DNA of 64,000 nt from JACMMS01 sp043758775 (lineage in GTDB: Bacteria; Pseudomonadota; Gammaproteobacteria; Burkholderiales; Methylophilaceae), in the NCBI GenBank assembly GCA_043758775.1, contig JAYVMU010000009.1:39148-103147 (forward strand). The letters are read 5' to 3'. The notes beneath the pieces are model-generated. The model saw only the letters and a list, made by a program, of their open reading frames with translations, was not told the origin of the DNA and did not search any database. Shown here one piece after another: positions 1-8,287 of the stretch; position 1 is the stretch's first letter; each line of letters opens with the position of its first letter. A program made the position numbers and the translations under genes.

Positions 1-374
1 TAGCGAATATGCTCATCGGGCGCTAGTGTGATGGGCAATGTGGCTGGCAACAATAAGCCAAACACATGCTCAGTATTTTGCGTTACATCTGGCGCGTAGC
101 GATAACGCCAATGTGGGTAGATTTCATAGACGTTTGACATGTGCCAATCCTGAAAATCATACTGCAAAGCATCCAGTCCAGTTTCTTCAAATACTTCACG
201 TATTGCGGCTTGAGTGGGTGTTTCGCCAACCTCTAGGCTACCTGTCACAGATTGCCAGAATCCTGGTTTATCGGCACGCTCCATAAGCATGACTTGCAAA
301 TCAGCGGTGTGGATAAGGATGAGTGCGGAAACTGGCGTTTTATAGGGCATAGCTACAACTGGAGTAGATGACAT
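1..374 (-). CDS. nudB: Dihydroneopterin triphosphate diphosphatase (Nudix), 3' part outside window
   Basis: Translating the minus strand from the ATG at 374 gives 124 residues that run off the window edge, so the C-terminus is missing. The N-terminus reads YKTPVSALILIHTADLQVML followed by a run ending PGFWQSVTGS, the typical NudB opening. A full Nudix box (G45 to L67, with REVFEETG at about 59-66) supplies the Mg-binding glutamates. NudB removes pyrophosphate from dihydroneopterin triphosphate in folate synthesis. The start lies one base after the ispH stop, so the two are probably co-transcribed. Family assignment is confident; substrate is inferred from the family. Confidence 0.88.
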   Translation of the reverse strand, partial: MSSTPVVAMPYKTPVSALILIHTADLQVMLMERADKPGFWQSVTGSLEVGETPTQAAIREVFEETGLDALQYDFQDWHMSNVYEIYPHWRYRYAPDVTQNTEHVFGLLLPATLPITLAPDEHIR

Positions 375-375
375 G

Positions 376-1356
376 CTATTTTTGTACGGTATTTTTGGCA
401 GCCATCAAGTTTTTTGGCAGTTGGAATACTACGTTTTCAATCACACCTTGCAACTCGGTAACCTCAGCCGAGCCTAGAATTTGTAATTTGGTAATCACTT
501 CTTTTACCAGCACTTCTGGTGCAGATGCACCTGCGGATACGCCGACTTTACGCTTACCTACCAACCATTCTGGTTTAAGAAAACTGGCGTTATCAACCAT
601 ATAAGATTCGACACCCTGGTTTTGTGCAACCTCGCGTAGCCGATTAGAGTTTGAGCTGTTAGGCGAGCCCACAATAATGACTAAATCGCAGTCGCGTGCC
701 ATAATTTTGACTGCATCCTGGCGGTTTTGTGTCGCATAGCAAATATCGTCGTTCTTGGGCCCTTTAATTTCAGGAAATTTAGCCTGCAACGCCCTGATCA
801 CGAGTGCCGCATCATCTATAGATAAGGTAGTTTGCGTGACAAAGGCAAGTTTTTCAGGGTTATTTACAGATAAACTGGCAACATCTTCTGGTGTTTCTAC
901 TAAGTACATACCGTTATAAGACTCTGCGGCTTCGTCGTCTTCAATACGCGCCTCAACCTGACCCATCGTGCCTTCAACTTCAGGGTGGCCTTTGTGGCCT
1001 ATCATCACAATTTCCATGCCGGCTGAGCGCATTTTGGCAACTTCAATATGTACTTTTGTCACCAGCGGACAAGTCGCATCATAGGTCGTTAAGCCACGAG
1101 CGTCAGCCTCTGCACGGACTGCTTTTGACACGCCATGCGCGCTAAAAATCACCGTACTGCCACTAGGAATCTCATCCAGCTCTTCAATAAATACTGCGCC
1201 TTTAGCCTTTAATTCATCTACAACAAATTTGTTATGGACAACTTCATGGCGCACATAAATAGGCGCACCAAATTTCTCCAGCGCTTGCTCTACAATAATA
1301 ATGGCACGGTCTACCCCCGCGCAAAAGCCGCGTGGGTTAGCAAGTAATAATTTCAT
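376..1356 (-). CDS. ispH: 4-hydroxy-3-methylbut-2-enyl diphosphate reductase
   Basis: This is the last enzyme of the MEP isoprenoid pathway, a cytosolic 4Fe-4S protein that makes IPP and DMAPP. The three cluster-binding cysteines are visible in GFCAGVD (about residue 12), DATCPLV (about 96) and ICYATQNRQ (about 198). AHGVS and SSNSNRL are also family signatures. An upstream in-frame ATG at 1368 would add MKEK. I prefer 1356 because family members start directly with MK-LLANPRGFCAGV. No strong ribosome binding site separates the two starts. The C-terminus is ordinary (about 326 residues). Confidence 0.95.
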   Translation of the reverse strand: MKLLLANPRGFCAGVDRAIIIVEQALEKFGAPIYVRHEVVHNKFVVDELKAKGAVFIEELDEIPSGSTVIFSAHGVSKAVRAEADARGLTTYDATCPLVTKVHIEVAKMRSAGMEIVMIGHKGHPEVEGTMGQVEARIEDDEAAESYNGMYLVETPEDVASLSVNNPEKLAFVTQTTLSIDDAALVIRALQAKFPEIKGPKNDDICYATQNRQDAVKIMARDCDLVIIVGSPNSSNSNRLREVAQNQGVESYMVDNASFLKPEWLVGKRKVGVSAGASAPEVLVKEVITKLQILGSAEVTELQGVIENVVFQLPKNLMAAKNTVQK

Positions 1357-1481
1357 TTTTTCTTTCATGTGTAATCAGACTACTCGTTTTTCGATTAATT
1401 GCACGGTTTGACTTATCAGATGGTGTTGAATTACCCATTATTAAAGTGCAATGGGCTATTTAATTAGTTTGAATTCGCGCG

Positions 1482-2456
1482 TTAATTGCCCAGCCAATAA
1501 GCAAACGTTAATAATAGCAATAAACCCAGCATTAAAATGAGTGTGCGCCAGACTAAGCCAATAGTACTATGCAGGTAATCCGCATCTGCATCATCACCCA
1601 AGCCAATTTCTGCGCGCGATCTTACAGCTCCATTGGTTAAATTTTCACCTAATTTAACCCCCAGTGCACCTGCGCCTGACGTTAATATAATACCTTTATT
1701 TTTATCGTTGTTATCGCTGCTTGCTCCATATGGCCAAGTTGCGGCTTGCTCACGCCAGCAATAAATCGCATCTTCGAAATCTCCCATAATGGCGAAGCCC
1801 CAGCCAGTTAAATGTGCTGGTGGAGTATCAAGCCAGGTAAATATTTGCTTAGCAATAGAGTTCTTATTAGTCGTATTGTTTAAGTCTGGCTGAATGGGTT
1901 CGCGTGCAAGCATATCGCTGAGACGGTAGAGCACTGCACCCGCCGCGCCTGCACCAATAGCAGAAAAAATAATAAACCAAAAAATTGGTGCAAACCATTG
2001 ATAGTGGCCACGCTGTAAGCTCACTTCTATGCTTTTGCGTGCGATAGCAGTACTACTTAAATGATTGATGGTTTCAGGGTCATTAGGCACCCATTCGCGA
2101 TATAGATTGTTGGCTAATTCATTATCACCAGCGCGTAGTGCCGTTACAATTTGTGCGGGTTTATTAAACAAACCACTAAAAGTTAATGTGAAATAAAGCA
2201 CGATTATATTAATTAATAAACCGATTATGGGTAGGAAGTAATCACAAAAATAAAAAAAGATGGCAATTGTAATACTTGGTAAGAAGGCTATTAACAACCA
2301 AGTGATGATGTCGTTATATTTGCTTTTTTGTTTTGTCGGGTATGTATTTGCAAGACGTTGCGCCGCCATTAGGAAAAAGTTTTTAAGCTTATCAACATTG
2401 CCGCGCGGCACGTAATAACTTAGCGTCAGTGTAAAAATAAGCGCTAAAAAGCTCAC
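1482..2456 (-). CDS. CobD/CbiB-like (AmpE-type) integral membrane protein
   Basis: The 324-residue protein has membrane segments near residues 1-15, 50-95, 155-185 and 300-322, joined by soluble loops. The pattern RGHYQWFAPIFWFIIFSAIGAGAAGAVLYRLSD is shared with CbiB/CobD and with AmpE, both of this superfamily. No other cobalamin gene is nearby, so a true adenosylcobinamide-phosphate synthase role is unlikely. Betaproteobacteria carry a related 'CobD/CbiB family' protein of unknown function, and this is most probably that. It is divergent from purU, with about 150 bases between them. Confidence 0.7.
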   Translation of the reverse strand: MSFLALIFTLTLSYYVPRGNVDKLKNFFLMAAQRLANTYPTKQKSKYNDIITWLLIAFLPSITIAIFFYFCDYFLPIIGLLINIIVLYFTLTFSGLFNKPAQIVTALRAGDNELANNLYREWVPNDPETINHLSSTAIARKSIEVSLQRGHYQWFAPIFWFIIFSAIGAGAAGAVLYRLSDMLAREPIQPDLNNTTNKNSIAKQIFTWLDTPPAHLTGWGFAIMGDFEDAIYCWREQAATWPYGASSDNNDKNKGIILTSGAGALGVKLGENLTNGAVRSRAEIGLGDDADADYLHSTIGLVWRTLILMLGLLLLLTFAYWLGN

Positions 2457-2584
2457 GATAGCTGCCTAGTGACGAAGCTAACTAAAAAGTAATGACGATA
2501 TTGAATGCAAAGTATCATCATTGGATAGGCTGGGTTTTATAGCAGAGGTGCATTTGCATATTTTTGTGGTTTCGTTTAGCCATG

Positions 2585-2590
2585 TATAAT
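2585..2590 (+). promoter_or_regulatory. Candidate -10 hexamer for purU
   Basis: A perfect TATAAT lies 17 bases before the purU ATG. The sequence about 17 bases upstream of it is only a poor -35 match. If used, the transcript would have a very short 5' leader without a visible Shine-Dalgarno. Weakly supported. Confidence 0.35.
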
Positions 2591-2607
2591 CTTAAATTAA
2601 AGTATTA

Positions 2608-3516
2608 ATGAATGAAAATATGATAGCGCATAATAATCAAGCAAATACTCAACCGGTAACAGCAAAAAATACAGCTACACTATTAATTAACTGCCCTGAT
2701 ACTAAAGGCTTAGTAGCTGCGATTGCAGATTTTTTATATCAACATAACGCTAATATTTTACATGCAGACCAGCATCAGGATGCAGAAAATAATTTATTTT
2801 TAATGCGCGTGGAGTGGGATTTAGCCGGCTTTAATTTGACTGAGGCTGAGTTTGAGCTGCAATTTTCAGCAATTGCAACTCGTTTTAATATGCAATGGCA
2901 GCTTAAGTTGTCGCAGCACAAAACTCGCATGGCGATTATGGTATCGCAATATGACCACTGTTTGGCCGATTTACTACACCGCTATAAAAGTGGCGAGTTA
3001 AGTTGCGAAATCCCGTTGATTATTAGCAATCACCTTGATACGAAAAAACTGGCCGAGTTTTACGGGATAGATTTCCATCATATTGTGGTGACTAAAGACA
3101 ATAAACCTGTAGCCGAAGCTGCGCAATTTAAGTTATTTGATGACTATAAAATTGATTTGATCGTGCTGGCGCGTTATATGCAAATTTTGTCGCCAGAGTT
3201 CGTGTTGCGCTATCCACAGCGCATTATCAATATACATCATTCATTTTTACCGGCTTTTATTGGTGCACGCCCTTATCATCGGGCGTTTGAACGCGGAGTT
3301 AAGTTGATTGGTGCTACCAGCCATTATGTGACAAAAGTATTAGATGAAGGCCCGATTATTGAACAAGATATTGACCGCATTTCGCATCGTGATCAAGTGG
3401 AAGACCTTATTCAAAAAGGACGGGATTTAGAGCGTATTGTGTTGTCGCGCGCAGTGCGCTGGCATATTGAGCATAGAATTTTATTGTATGCGAATAAAAC
3501 GGTGATATTTGATTAA
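2608..3516 (+). CDS. purU: Formyltetrahydrofolate deformylase
   Basis: PurU hydrolyses 10-formyl-THF to formate and THF, balancing the one-carbon pool and feeding formate to PurT. An N-terminal ACT domain (about residues 22-105, INCPDTKGLVAAIADFLYQH) senses amino acids such as glycine and methionine in the E. coli enzyme. The formyltransferase domain (about 108-302) carries the catalytic Asn and His in INIHHSFLPAF (about 207-209) and the Asp in VLDEGPIIEQD (about 245). Length 302 is slightly above usual because of a polar N-terminal extension; a second ATG at 2620 is an alternative start. A bidirectional terminator follows. Confidence 0.95.
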   Translation: MNENMIAHNNQANTQPVTAKNTATLLINCPDTKGLVAAIADFLYQHNANILHADQHQDAENNLFLMRVEWDLAGFNLTEAEFELQFSAIATRFNMQWQLKLSQHKTRMAIMVSQYDHCLADLLHRYKSGELSCEIPLIISNHLDTKKLAEFYGIDFHHIVVTKDNKPVAEAAQFKLFDDYKIDLIVLARYMQILSPEFVLRYPQRIINIHHSFLPAFIGARPYHRAFERGVKLIGATSHYVTKVLDEGPIIEQDIDRISHRDQVEDLIQKGRDLERIVLSRAVRWHIEHRILLYANKTVIFD

Positions 3517-3543
3517 ATTCGATTGTAGATTAGATTGCAGAAT

Positions 3544-3577
3544 AAAAAAGCGAAGATAAAATCTTCGCTTTTTTATT
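3544..3577. terminator. Bidirectional rho-independent terminator
   Basis: Perfect inverted repeat with arms AAAAAAGCGAAGAT and ATCTTCGCTTTTTT around a 3-base loop (3558-3560). T-runs are present on both strands. It ends purU (plus) and the small exported-protein gene (minus), which converge here. Confidence 0.9.
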
Positions 3578-3603
3578 TTAATGCTAGTTCAATAATAAAG
3601 CGG

Positions 3604-3789
3604 TTATTGACCAGCTTCAGGCGCCGTGTCTGGTGTAGATTCAGCAGGGGCCGTTTCATCTAATGCCGGTGGTGCAGCTTCATCAACAGGTGCAATTTCA
3701 GGCAAAGCCTCATCAGCAAAAGCAACTGGAGCAACATTCAAAGTAAAGATGGTGACAATAACAGAAAGCACAAATAGCAATTTCTTCAT
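3604..3789 (-). CDS. Small acidic, Pro/Ala/Glu-rich exported protein, unknown function
   Basis: The 61-residue product starts with a classical signal peptide (MKKLLFVLSVIVTIFTL, cleavage probably after VAFA at about 25). The mature part is about 35 residues, almost wholly Ala, Pro, Glu, Asp and Thr, with no Cys. An AAGGGGA ribosome binding site sits just before the ATG and a terminator follows, so it is a real single-gene unit. The overlapping plus-strand reading has neither. Low complexity prevents assignment; it could be a periplasmic acidic peptide. I do not recognise a family. Confidence 0.7.
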   Translation of the reverse strand: MKKLLFVLSVIVTIFTLNVAPVAFADEALPEIAPVDEAAPPALDETAPAESTPDTAPEAGQ

Positions 3790-3943
3790 TAATTTCCCCT
3801 TAACACTTTAATAATTATTAGATGAACAATAGTAAAACCTAGTGAGTTAAATTCACTAAATCGTAATTTACGCTTGCATCACAATTACCGCAAGAAAATT
3901 GTGGCTAATAAGGTGCTATTTTAAATGCTTGGGCGCGTATTTT

Positions 3944-5188
3944 TTAATCGAGTATTTTTTCGAGCGCAAATAAATCGCTAATCTGTTCACGTTGGCGAAT
4001 TAAATATGCTTTATCACCATCTACCATGACTTCGGCAGCGCGCGGACGCGTGTTGTAGTTGCTTGCCATACTCATGCCATAAGCGCCTGCAGACATAATG
4101 GCTAGTAGGTCACCTTGCTCTAGGCTTAATTGCCGGTCGTGACCTAAAAAGTCGCCACTTTCACATACTGGCCCAACGATTTCATAGACTTTTGTATCGT
4201 TGTTATTAGTGCTCACTGGTAAAATGTCGTGATAGGCATCATATAAAGCTGGGCGCATTAAGTCGTTCATCGCCGCATCAACAATGGCAAAATTTTTGGA
4301 TTCGGTGTGTTTGAGGTATTCCACTTTGGTGAGTAAAACTCCTGCATTGCCTACTAAGGCGCGCCCTGGTTCAAACACTAATTTCACATTACGTTGGCCG
4401 ATTTTCGCCAAAATTGCTTCAGCATAAGTACTGAAAGCAGGTGGTGTTTCATCGGCATAGCAAATGCCAATACCGCCGCCCACATCAATATGCTCAATAG
4501 GTATGCCAGCCGCTTCTAGTTCGTCCACTAAACCTAATACCCGATCCAATGCGTCGATAAATGGCGTCACTTCGGTAATTTGTGAGCCAATATGGCAATC
4601 AATGCCATGTACGGCAATATTTAGCATAGCCGCTGCTTGCTGATATAAAGCAAAAGCCTCTTCAAATGCGACACCAAATTTATTGTTTTTAAGACCAGTT
4701 GAAATGTAAGGGTGTGTCTTTGCATCCACGTTCGGATTGACGCGCAATGATACAGGCGCGATTTTTTCCATACTAGCTGCTACTTCATTGAGTCTAGTCA
4801 GTTCACTGGCTGACTCTACATTAAAGCAAAAAATATTAGCGTTTAGGGCAGTGCGCATTTCATTTGCAGTTTTACCGACACCAGAAAATACGATTTTGGC
4901 CGGTGAGCCACCAGCCGCCAAGACTCGTGCTAATTCACCACCTGAAACGATGTCAAAACCCGCACCCAATTGAGCAAATAAATTCAGAATTGCGAGGTTG
5001 GGATTAGATTTAACTGCAAAACAAATCAGGTGATCGGTATTCTTTAAACCAGCTTGAAATTGCTCAAATGCGGCTACTAGCGCAGTTTTAGAGTATATAT
5101 AACAGGGTGTGCCAAATTCAACTGCGATGGCGTTAAGTGGCAGTTTTTCGACGTGTAAAACGCCATTGCGATAATTGAATGAATTCAC
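3944..5188 (-). CDS. lysA: Diaminopimelate decarboxylase
   Basis: LysA is the PLP enzyme converting meso-DAP to L-lysine. The PLP lysine is in FAVKSNPN (about residue 59), and HIGSQI, GGGIGI, EPGR and CESGDFL mark the phosphate, cofactor and substrate sites of the fold-III decarboxylase (TIM barrel plus C-terminal beta domain). Length 414 is typical. It lies about 40 bases downstream of the small lipoprotein gene lptM on the same strand, the usual lptM-lysA arrangement. Confidence 0.96.
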   Translation of the reverse strand: MNSFNYRNGVLHVEKLPLNAIAVEFGTPCYIYSKTALVAAFEQFQAGLKNTDHLICFAVKSNPNLAILNLFAQLGAGFDIVSGGELARVLAAGGSPAKIVFSGVGKTANEMRTALNANIFCFNVESASELTRLNEVAASMEKIAPVSLRVNPNVDAKTHPYISTGLKNNKFGVAFEEAFALYQQAAAMLNIAVHGIDCHIGSQITEVTPFIDALDRVLGLVDELEAAGIPIEHIDVGGGIGICYADETPPAFSTYAEAILAKIGQRNVKLVFEPGRALVGNAGVLLTKVEYLKHTESKNFAIVDAAMNDLMRPALYDAYHDILPVSTNNNDTKVYEIVGPVCESGDFLGHDRQLSLEQGDLLAIMSAGAYGMSMASNYNTRPRAAEVMVDGDKAYLIRQREQISDLFALEKILD

Positions 5189-5230
5189 GTGAAATGCTTT
5201 AAGATAAAGTTAATGAGTATTTTTTTAAGG

Positions 5231-5362
5231 CTATTTAGAATCTTGTGGATAGCGCTGCTCAGGAATATATAACGCGCCTTTGGTGCCACAGCCTGTTAAA
5301 CCAAAGCCAGCTACCAAGGTAATTAGAATGCTTACTGCAGTGAAACGTCGCACTAGACGCAT
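5231..5362 (-). CDS. lptM: LptM (YifL-type) small lipoprotein
   Basis: This 43-codon gene is below usual ORF-length cut-offs. Minus-strand translation from the ATG at 5362 gives a basic start (MRLVRRF), a hydrophobic stretch, the lipobox LTGC (Cys 25), then GTKGALYIPE, the hallmark LptM segment (GxKGxLYxPE). E. coli LptM helps the LptD-LptE translocon mature its disulfides, so an outer-membrane lipoprotein role in LPS export is expected. Its place immediately before lysA supports the call. The short C-terminal tail ends in PQDSK. Confidence 0.88.
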   Translation of the reverse strand: MRLVRRFTAVSILITLVAGFGLTGCGTKGALYIPEQRYPQDSK

Positions 5363-5431
5363 AATAAACTCACTTGTATCTTACTTAAGTTAATTAACCA
5401 TTATTTTAGCATTAAAGAAGTAAATTTAGCG

Positions 5432-5451
5432 CTAGCAACGTAGTTTGCTAG
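5432..5451. repeat. Perfect 7+7 inverted repeat between lptM and pilE
   Basis: Arms CTAGCAA and TTGCTAG flank the 6-base spacer 5439-5444, with TTTT directly after. It lies in the 200-base divergent gap between lptM-lysA and the pilus operon. It could be an operator or a weak hairpin. The rest of the gap shows no convincing sigma-70 or sigma-54 promoter to me. Confidence 0.45.
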
Positions 5452-5563
5452 TTTTGCATGGAACCTGTCACCGTTTATCACACGGAATTGTCCGAGTATC
5501 GGTTTAAACTAGACAGCAAGTATGTACTATTGGCATGATTCAATTAATTAAAAAGGACCTGTT

Positions 5564-6040
5564 ATGAATACTTTTTCTAACAATCAGCTTAAAAAACTAT
5601 CAGCTTTAAAAAAGTTTAAACAAGGATTTACTCTTATTGAAGTCATGATAGTGGTCGCGATTATTGGTATTTTGGCGGCTATTGCATTGCCTTCATATCA
5701 GGATTATGTAGTGCGGTCTAACTTTGTTACAGCTACTAGTACATTATCTGCAACACGGGCTAATATGGAGCAATTCTTTCAAGATAACCGAACTTACGTA
5801 GATGTTGGCGCATTCACTTCTGCTTGTACCAATATCGCAAATAACAATACAACAAAATGGGCTTTTACTTGTGCAAATGTTGCGGCTACTACCTATACAG
5901 TAACAGCAACAGGTGCTGGAGTTGTGGCTGGTTTTGTTTTTACGATTGATCAAAATAATGTACAAGCGACCACTGGTGCTAAGGCTGGCTGGACTGCCAA
6001 TGCTAACTGTTGGGTTTCTAAACGAAATGGTACATGTTAA
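5564..6040 (+). CDS. pilE: Type IV pilin, PilE-like minor pilin
   Basis: This is a prepilin with a class III leader: cleavage by PilD between G21 and F22, then FTLIEVMIVVAIIGILAAIA with the invariant Glu5 (E26). The globular part is about 110 residues and ends with two cysteines (NCWVSKRNGTC), likely a C-terminal disulfide loop. Length and the first-in-operon position fit the PilE-type minor pilin family rather than the abundant major pilin, but this is not certain. A GGA-containing ribosome binding site lies before the ATG. The next gene overlaps its stop by 7 bases. Confidence 0.85.
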   Translation: MNTFSNNQLKKLSALKKFKQGFTLIEVMIVVAIIGILAAIALPSYQDYVVRSNFVTATSTLSATRANMEQFFQDNRTYVDVGAFTSACTNIANNNTTKWAFTCANVAATTYTVTATGAGVVAGFVFTIDQNNVQATTGAKAGWTANANCWVSKRNGTC

Positions 6041-6648
6041 AAGATAGTAAAAATCTGCTGAAACTTAATCAGCCTCACGTGCTTAGCCATTGTGTTAAAG
6101 GCTTCACGTTGATTGAGTTAATGGTGGTGGTTTCAATTATCGGTATATTAGCGGCTGTTGCTGGGCCATCATTTATACAATGGATAGCAGATGCTAAAAC
6201 TCGGACAGTGGCAGAAGCAATGCAAAATGGTATTCGTAGTGCACAAGTTGAGGCATTGCGTAATGGTGCTCCAGTACAGTTTTTTTTAACTAATGACGCA
6301 CCGCCAGTTTTAAATTCTGCAACTTCTGTTAATGGCATAAATTGGGGTGTGAGAACGATGTCAACGACGACGGCAAATGCACCAGTGGCTTTTATACAAG
6401 GTACAGTGTTAGGGGGTGCTAGCACCAATGTTGCAATTACTGCAACATCTGCAGCAATTACATTTAATTCGATAGGCCGTTTAGTGACTTATGCGCCAGG
6501 CAGGTTTGCCCAAGCTGGCTCAGCGACTTATGTTTTAAACAACATTAGGCCTGGTAGTAGGCAACTGAATGTGGTGGTAACACCTGCCGGTAGCGTAAGA
6601 ATGTGTGATCCTTCTAAAGCAAGAGCCACTAGCCCAGATGGATGTTAG
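6034..6648 (+). CDS. fimT: GspH/FimT-family pseudopilin
   Basis: The prepilin leader ends at G23 and FTLIELMVVVSIIGILAAVAG follows, with Glu5 present. A GspH/FimT domain follows: a TRTVAEAMQNGIRSAQVEALRNG helix and beta-strands with FNSIGRL near residue 150. Such minor pilins prime pilus assembly and FimT-type proteins can bind DNA. Length is 204. The ATG overlaps the pilE stop, suggesting translational coupling. FimU would be an equally fair name. Confidence 0.82.
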   Translation: MLKDSKNLLKLNQPHVLSHCVKGFTLIELMVVVSIIGILAAVAGPSFIQWIADAKTRTVAEAMQNGIRSAQVEALRNGAPVQFFLTNDAPPVLNSATSVNGINWGVRTMSTTTANAPVAFIQGTVLGGASTNVAITATSAAITFNSIGRLVTYAPGRFAQAGSATYVLNNIRPGSRQLNVVVTPAGSVRMCDPSKARATSPDGC

Positions 6649-6668
6649 TCATTAAGCAGGGATTTAAT

Positions 6669-7064
6669 ATGAAGCATTTTGAAAAAAATAAACAAGCAGG
6701 AGTAATGCTAATAGAGGCACTAGTAGCCATGTTAATACTGTCTTTTGGCATATTAGGCTTAGTTAGTTTACAAGCACTCGCTACAAAAAATTCAATAGGC
6801 GCAGAAGATCGAACTACTGCCGCTAGTTTGGCTAATGAGATAATTACACAAATGTGGCTAACGGGTACCGCTACGCCCTTGGCCGGAGATATGGCTAATT
6901 GGAATACCACTATCGCTAATAGTGGTTTGATGGGTGCAGTAGGTACTGTAGTAAATAGTGGTGGCGTTAGTACGGTCACAGTCAGTTGGGTATCGCCATC
7001 TAATACTTTTAATGCCTCAGCGGGTACAGTGCCACATCAATATGTCACTCAATTTGCTAAATAA
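6669..7064 (+). CDS. pilV: Type IV pilus minor pilin PilV
   Basis: The prepilin cleavage site is G11/V12, followed by VMLIEALVAMLILSFGILGL, the PilV signature, with Glu5 at E16. The body (about 105 residues) starts LVSLQALATKNSIGAEDRTTAASLANE, typical of PilV. I place the start at 6669 because AGGGA lies 6 bases before that ATG. An in-frame ATG at 6642 would add nine residues and overlap fimT. PilV belongs to the tip-priming complex with FimU, PilW, PilX and PilY1. Confidence 0.88.
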   Translation: MKHFEKNKQAGVMLIEALVAMLILSFGILGLVSLQALATKNSIGAEDRTTAASLANEIITQMWLTGTATPLAGDMANWNTTIANSGLMGAVGTVVNSGGVSTVTVSWVSPSNTFNASAGTVPHQYVTQFAK

Positions 7065-7090
7065 ATTCAACATTGCTAACTAGACCTAAA

Positions 7091-8278
7091 ATGAAACAAT
7101 TACCTAATAAATTACGCACTTCATTTGCTAGATGGCAACGAGGATTTAGCTTAGTAGAGTTGATGGTCGCATTGGTCATTGGCTTAATCGTATCCCTCGC
7201 AATATATGGCATTCTAAATGTTAACGAAGGGCATAGGCGTACTACAACCTCAGTTAATGATATTGACCAATCTGGTGCATATGCCATGTATCAGTTAGAT
7301 AAAGCAATACGAAGTGCAGGTTCTGGTTTTAATGCAATTGAAGGTAATGCTGGTAGTGGTACTGGGAATGGTTATGGCTGCCCATTAAATGTGGCGTTAA
7401 GTGGCGCAACATTATTGCCTGCAGTAACGGCTTTTCCTGCACCTTTTGCTATTGTACCACAAGCATTGGTATTAGCCCCTACAGTTATTTTTTCTGGTGC
7501 AGCAGGTATTGGTGGCGATGTGCTAATGGCGATGACTGGCTCTGGTGGTTTAGGTGAGGCTGCTACAGCGCTTACCGGGCCACCTGCGGCGAGTAATCTA
7601 CCTTTGGTTGGTGTCGCAGGCTTTAAAGCCAATGATTTAGTATTAGTGAGAAGTTCTGCACCTGGCTCGGCGTGCTATGTTGAACAAGTTACTAGCACTT
7701 TTTCACCTACATCAGGCACCACAAATTTGCCATTGGCTAATACTTACTCTGTAACACCAGCAACTTCGGTAGCAAGCGCATTTAGCTTGGGCCAAGTCCC
7801 AGCATTTAACTTGTATGGTGTTGGCGCAAACAATACTTTGTTCCGTTATGATTTGTTAAATCCAGCTCTTGTGTCAGCTACCGCAGCGGGGGCAAACCCA
7901 ACTGTGTTTGTTGATAATGTGTATGCGATGCGTGCTATTTATGGCGTTGCCCTTAGCCCAAATACCATTAGCTGGGTATTACCAACAGGTCCTACTTATT
8001 CCGCCGCGAGTCTATTAGCAGGTACACCCGCTGCTAATACCACTTTAAAAAGTATTAAGGCGATTAAAATTGCCTTAATTATGCAGTCTACATTAATAGA
8101 AAAAGTGCCTGCTGGTCAGCCTGGTATCCCTTCACAAGGTGTTAGCAGTACGGGTGTTGTTACTTTATTTACTGATACGCCTCCTGCTACACAAGTTATA
8201 GTCAATGTGGCGCCGCTCAATGTGCGTTACCGTGTTTATCAAGCGACTATACCCATTCGTAACGCTTTATCGCTTTAA
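7091..8278 (+). CDS. pilW: Type IV pilus minor pilin PilW
   Basis: The leader ends G18/F19 and FSLVELMVALVIGLIVSLAI follows with Glu5 at E23. Next comes the PilW pattern RRTTTSVNDIDQSGAYAMYQLDKAIRSAGSGF. The protein is long (about 395 residues) with a large Ala/Thr/Gly-rich globular part, normal for PilW. The ATG at 7091 is preferred over an in-frame TTG at 7073; neither has a strong ribosome binding site. It acts in the minor-pilin complex that initiates pili and presents PilY1. Confidence 0.87.
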   Translation: MKQLPNKLRTSFARWQRGFSLVELMVALVIGLIVSLAIYGILNVNEGHRRTTTSVNDIDQSGAYAMYQLDKAIRSAGSGFNAIEGNAGSGTGNGYGCPLNVALSGATLLPAVTAFPAPFAIVPQALVLAPTVIFSGAAGIGGDVLMAMTGSGGLGEAATALTGPPAASNLPLVGVAGFKANDLVLVRSSAPGSACYVEQVTSTFSPTSGTTNLPLANTYSVTPATSVASAFSLGQVPAFNLYGVGANNTLFRYDLLNPALVSATAAGANPTVFVDNVYAMRAIYGVALSPNTISWVLPTGPTYSAASLLAGTPAANTTLKSIKAIKIALIMQSTLIEKVPAGQPGIPSQGVSSTGVVTLFTDTPPATQVIVNVAPLNVRYRVYQATIPIRNALSL

Positions 8279-8287
8279 GATGACTAA

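Noticed and set aside
3626..3811. Plus-strand 61-codon frame opposite the small acidic exported protein
   Set aside because: It has no ribosome binding site or recognisable segment, whereas the minus frame has a signal peptide, a strong ribosome binding site and a terminator.
5533..5549. Possible sigma-54 promoter (TTGGCATG...) before pilE
   Set aside because: The GG element is present but the -12 GC element is absent at the required spacing, and it lies too close to the ribosome binding site.
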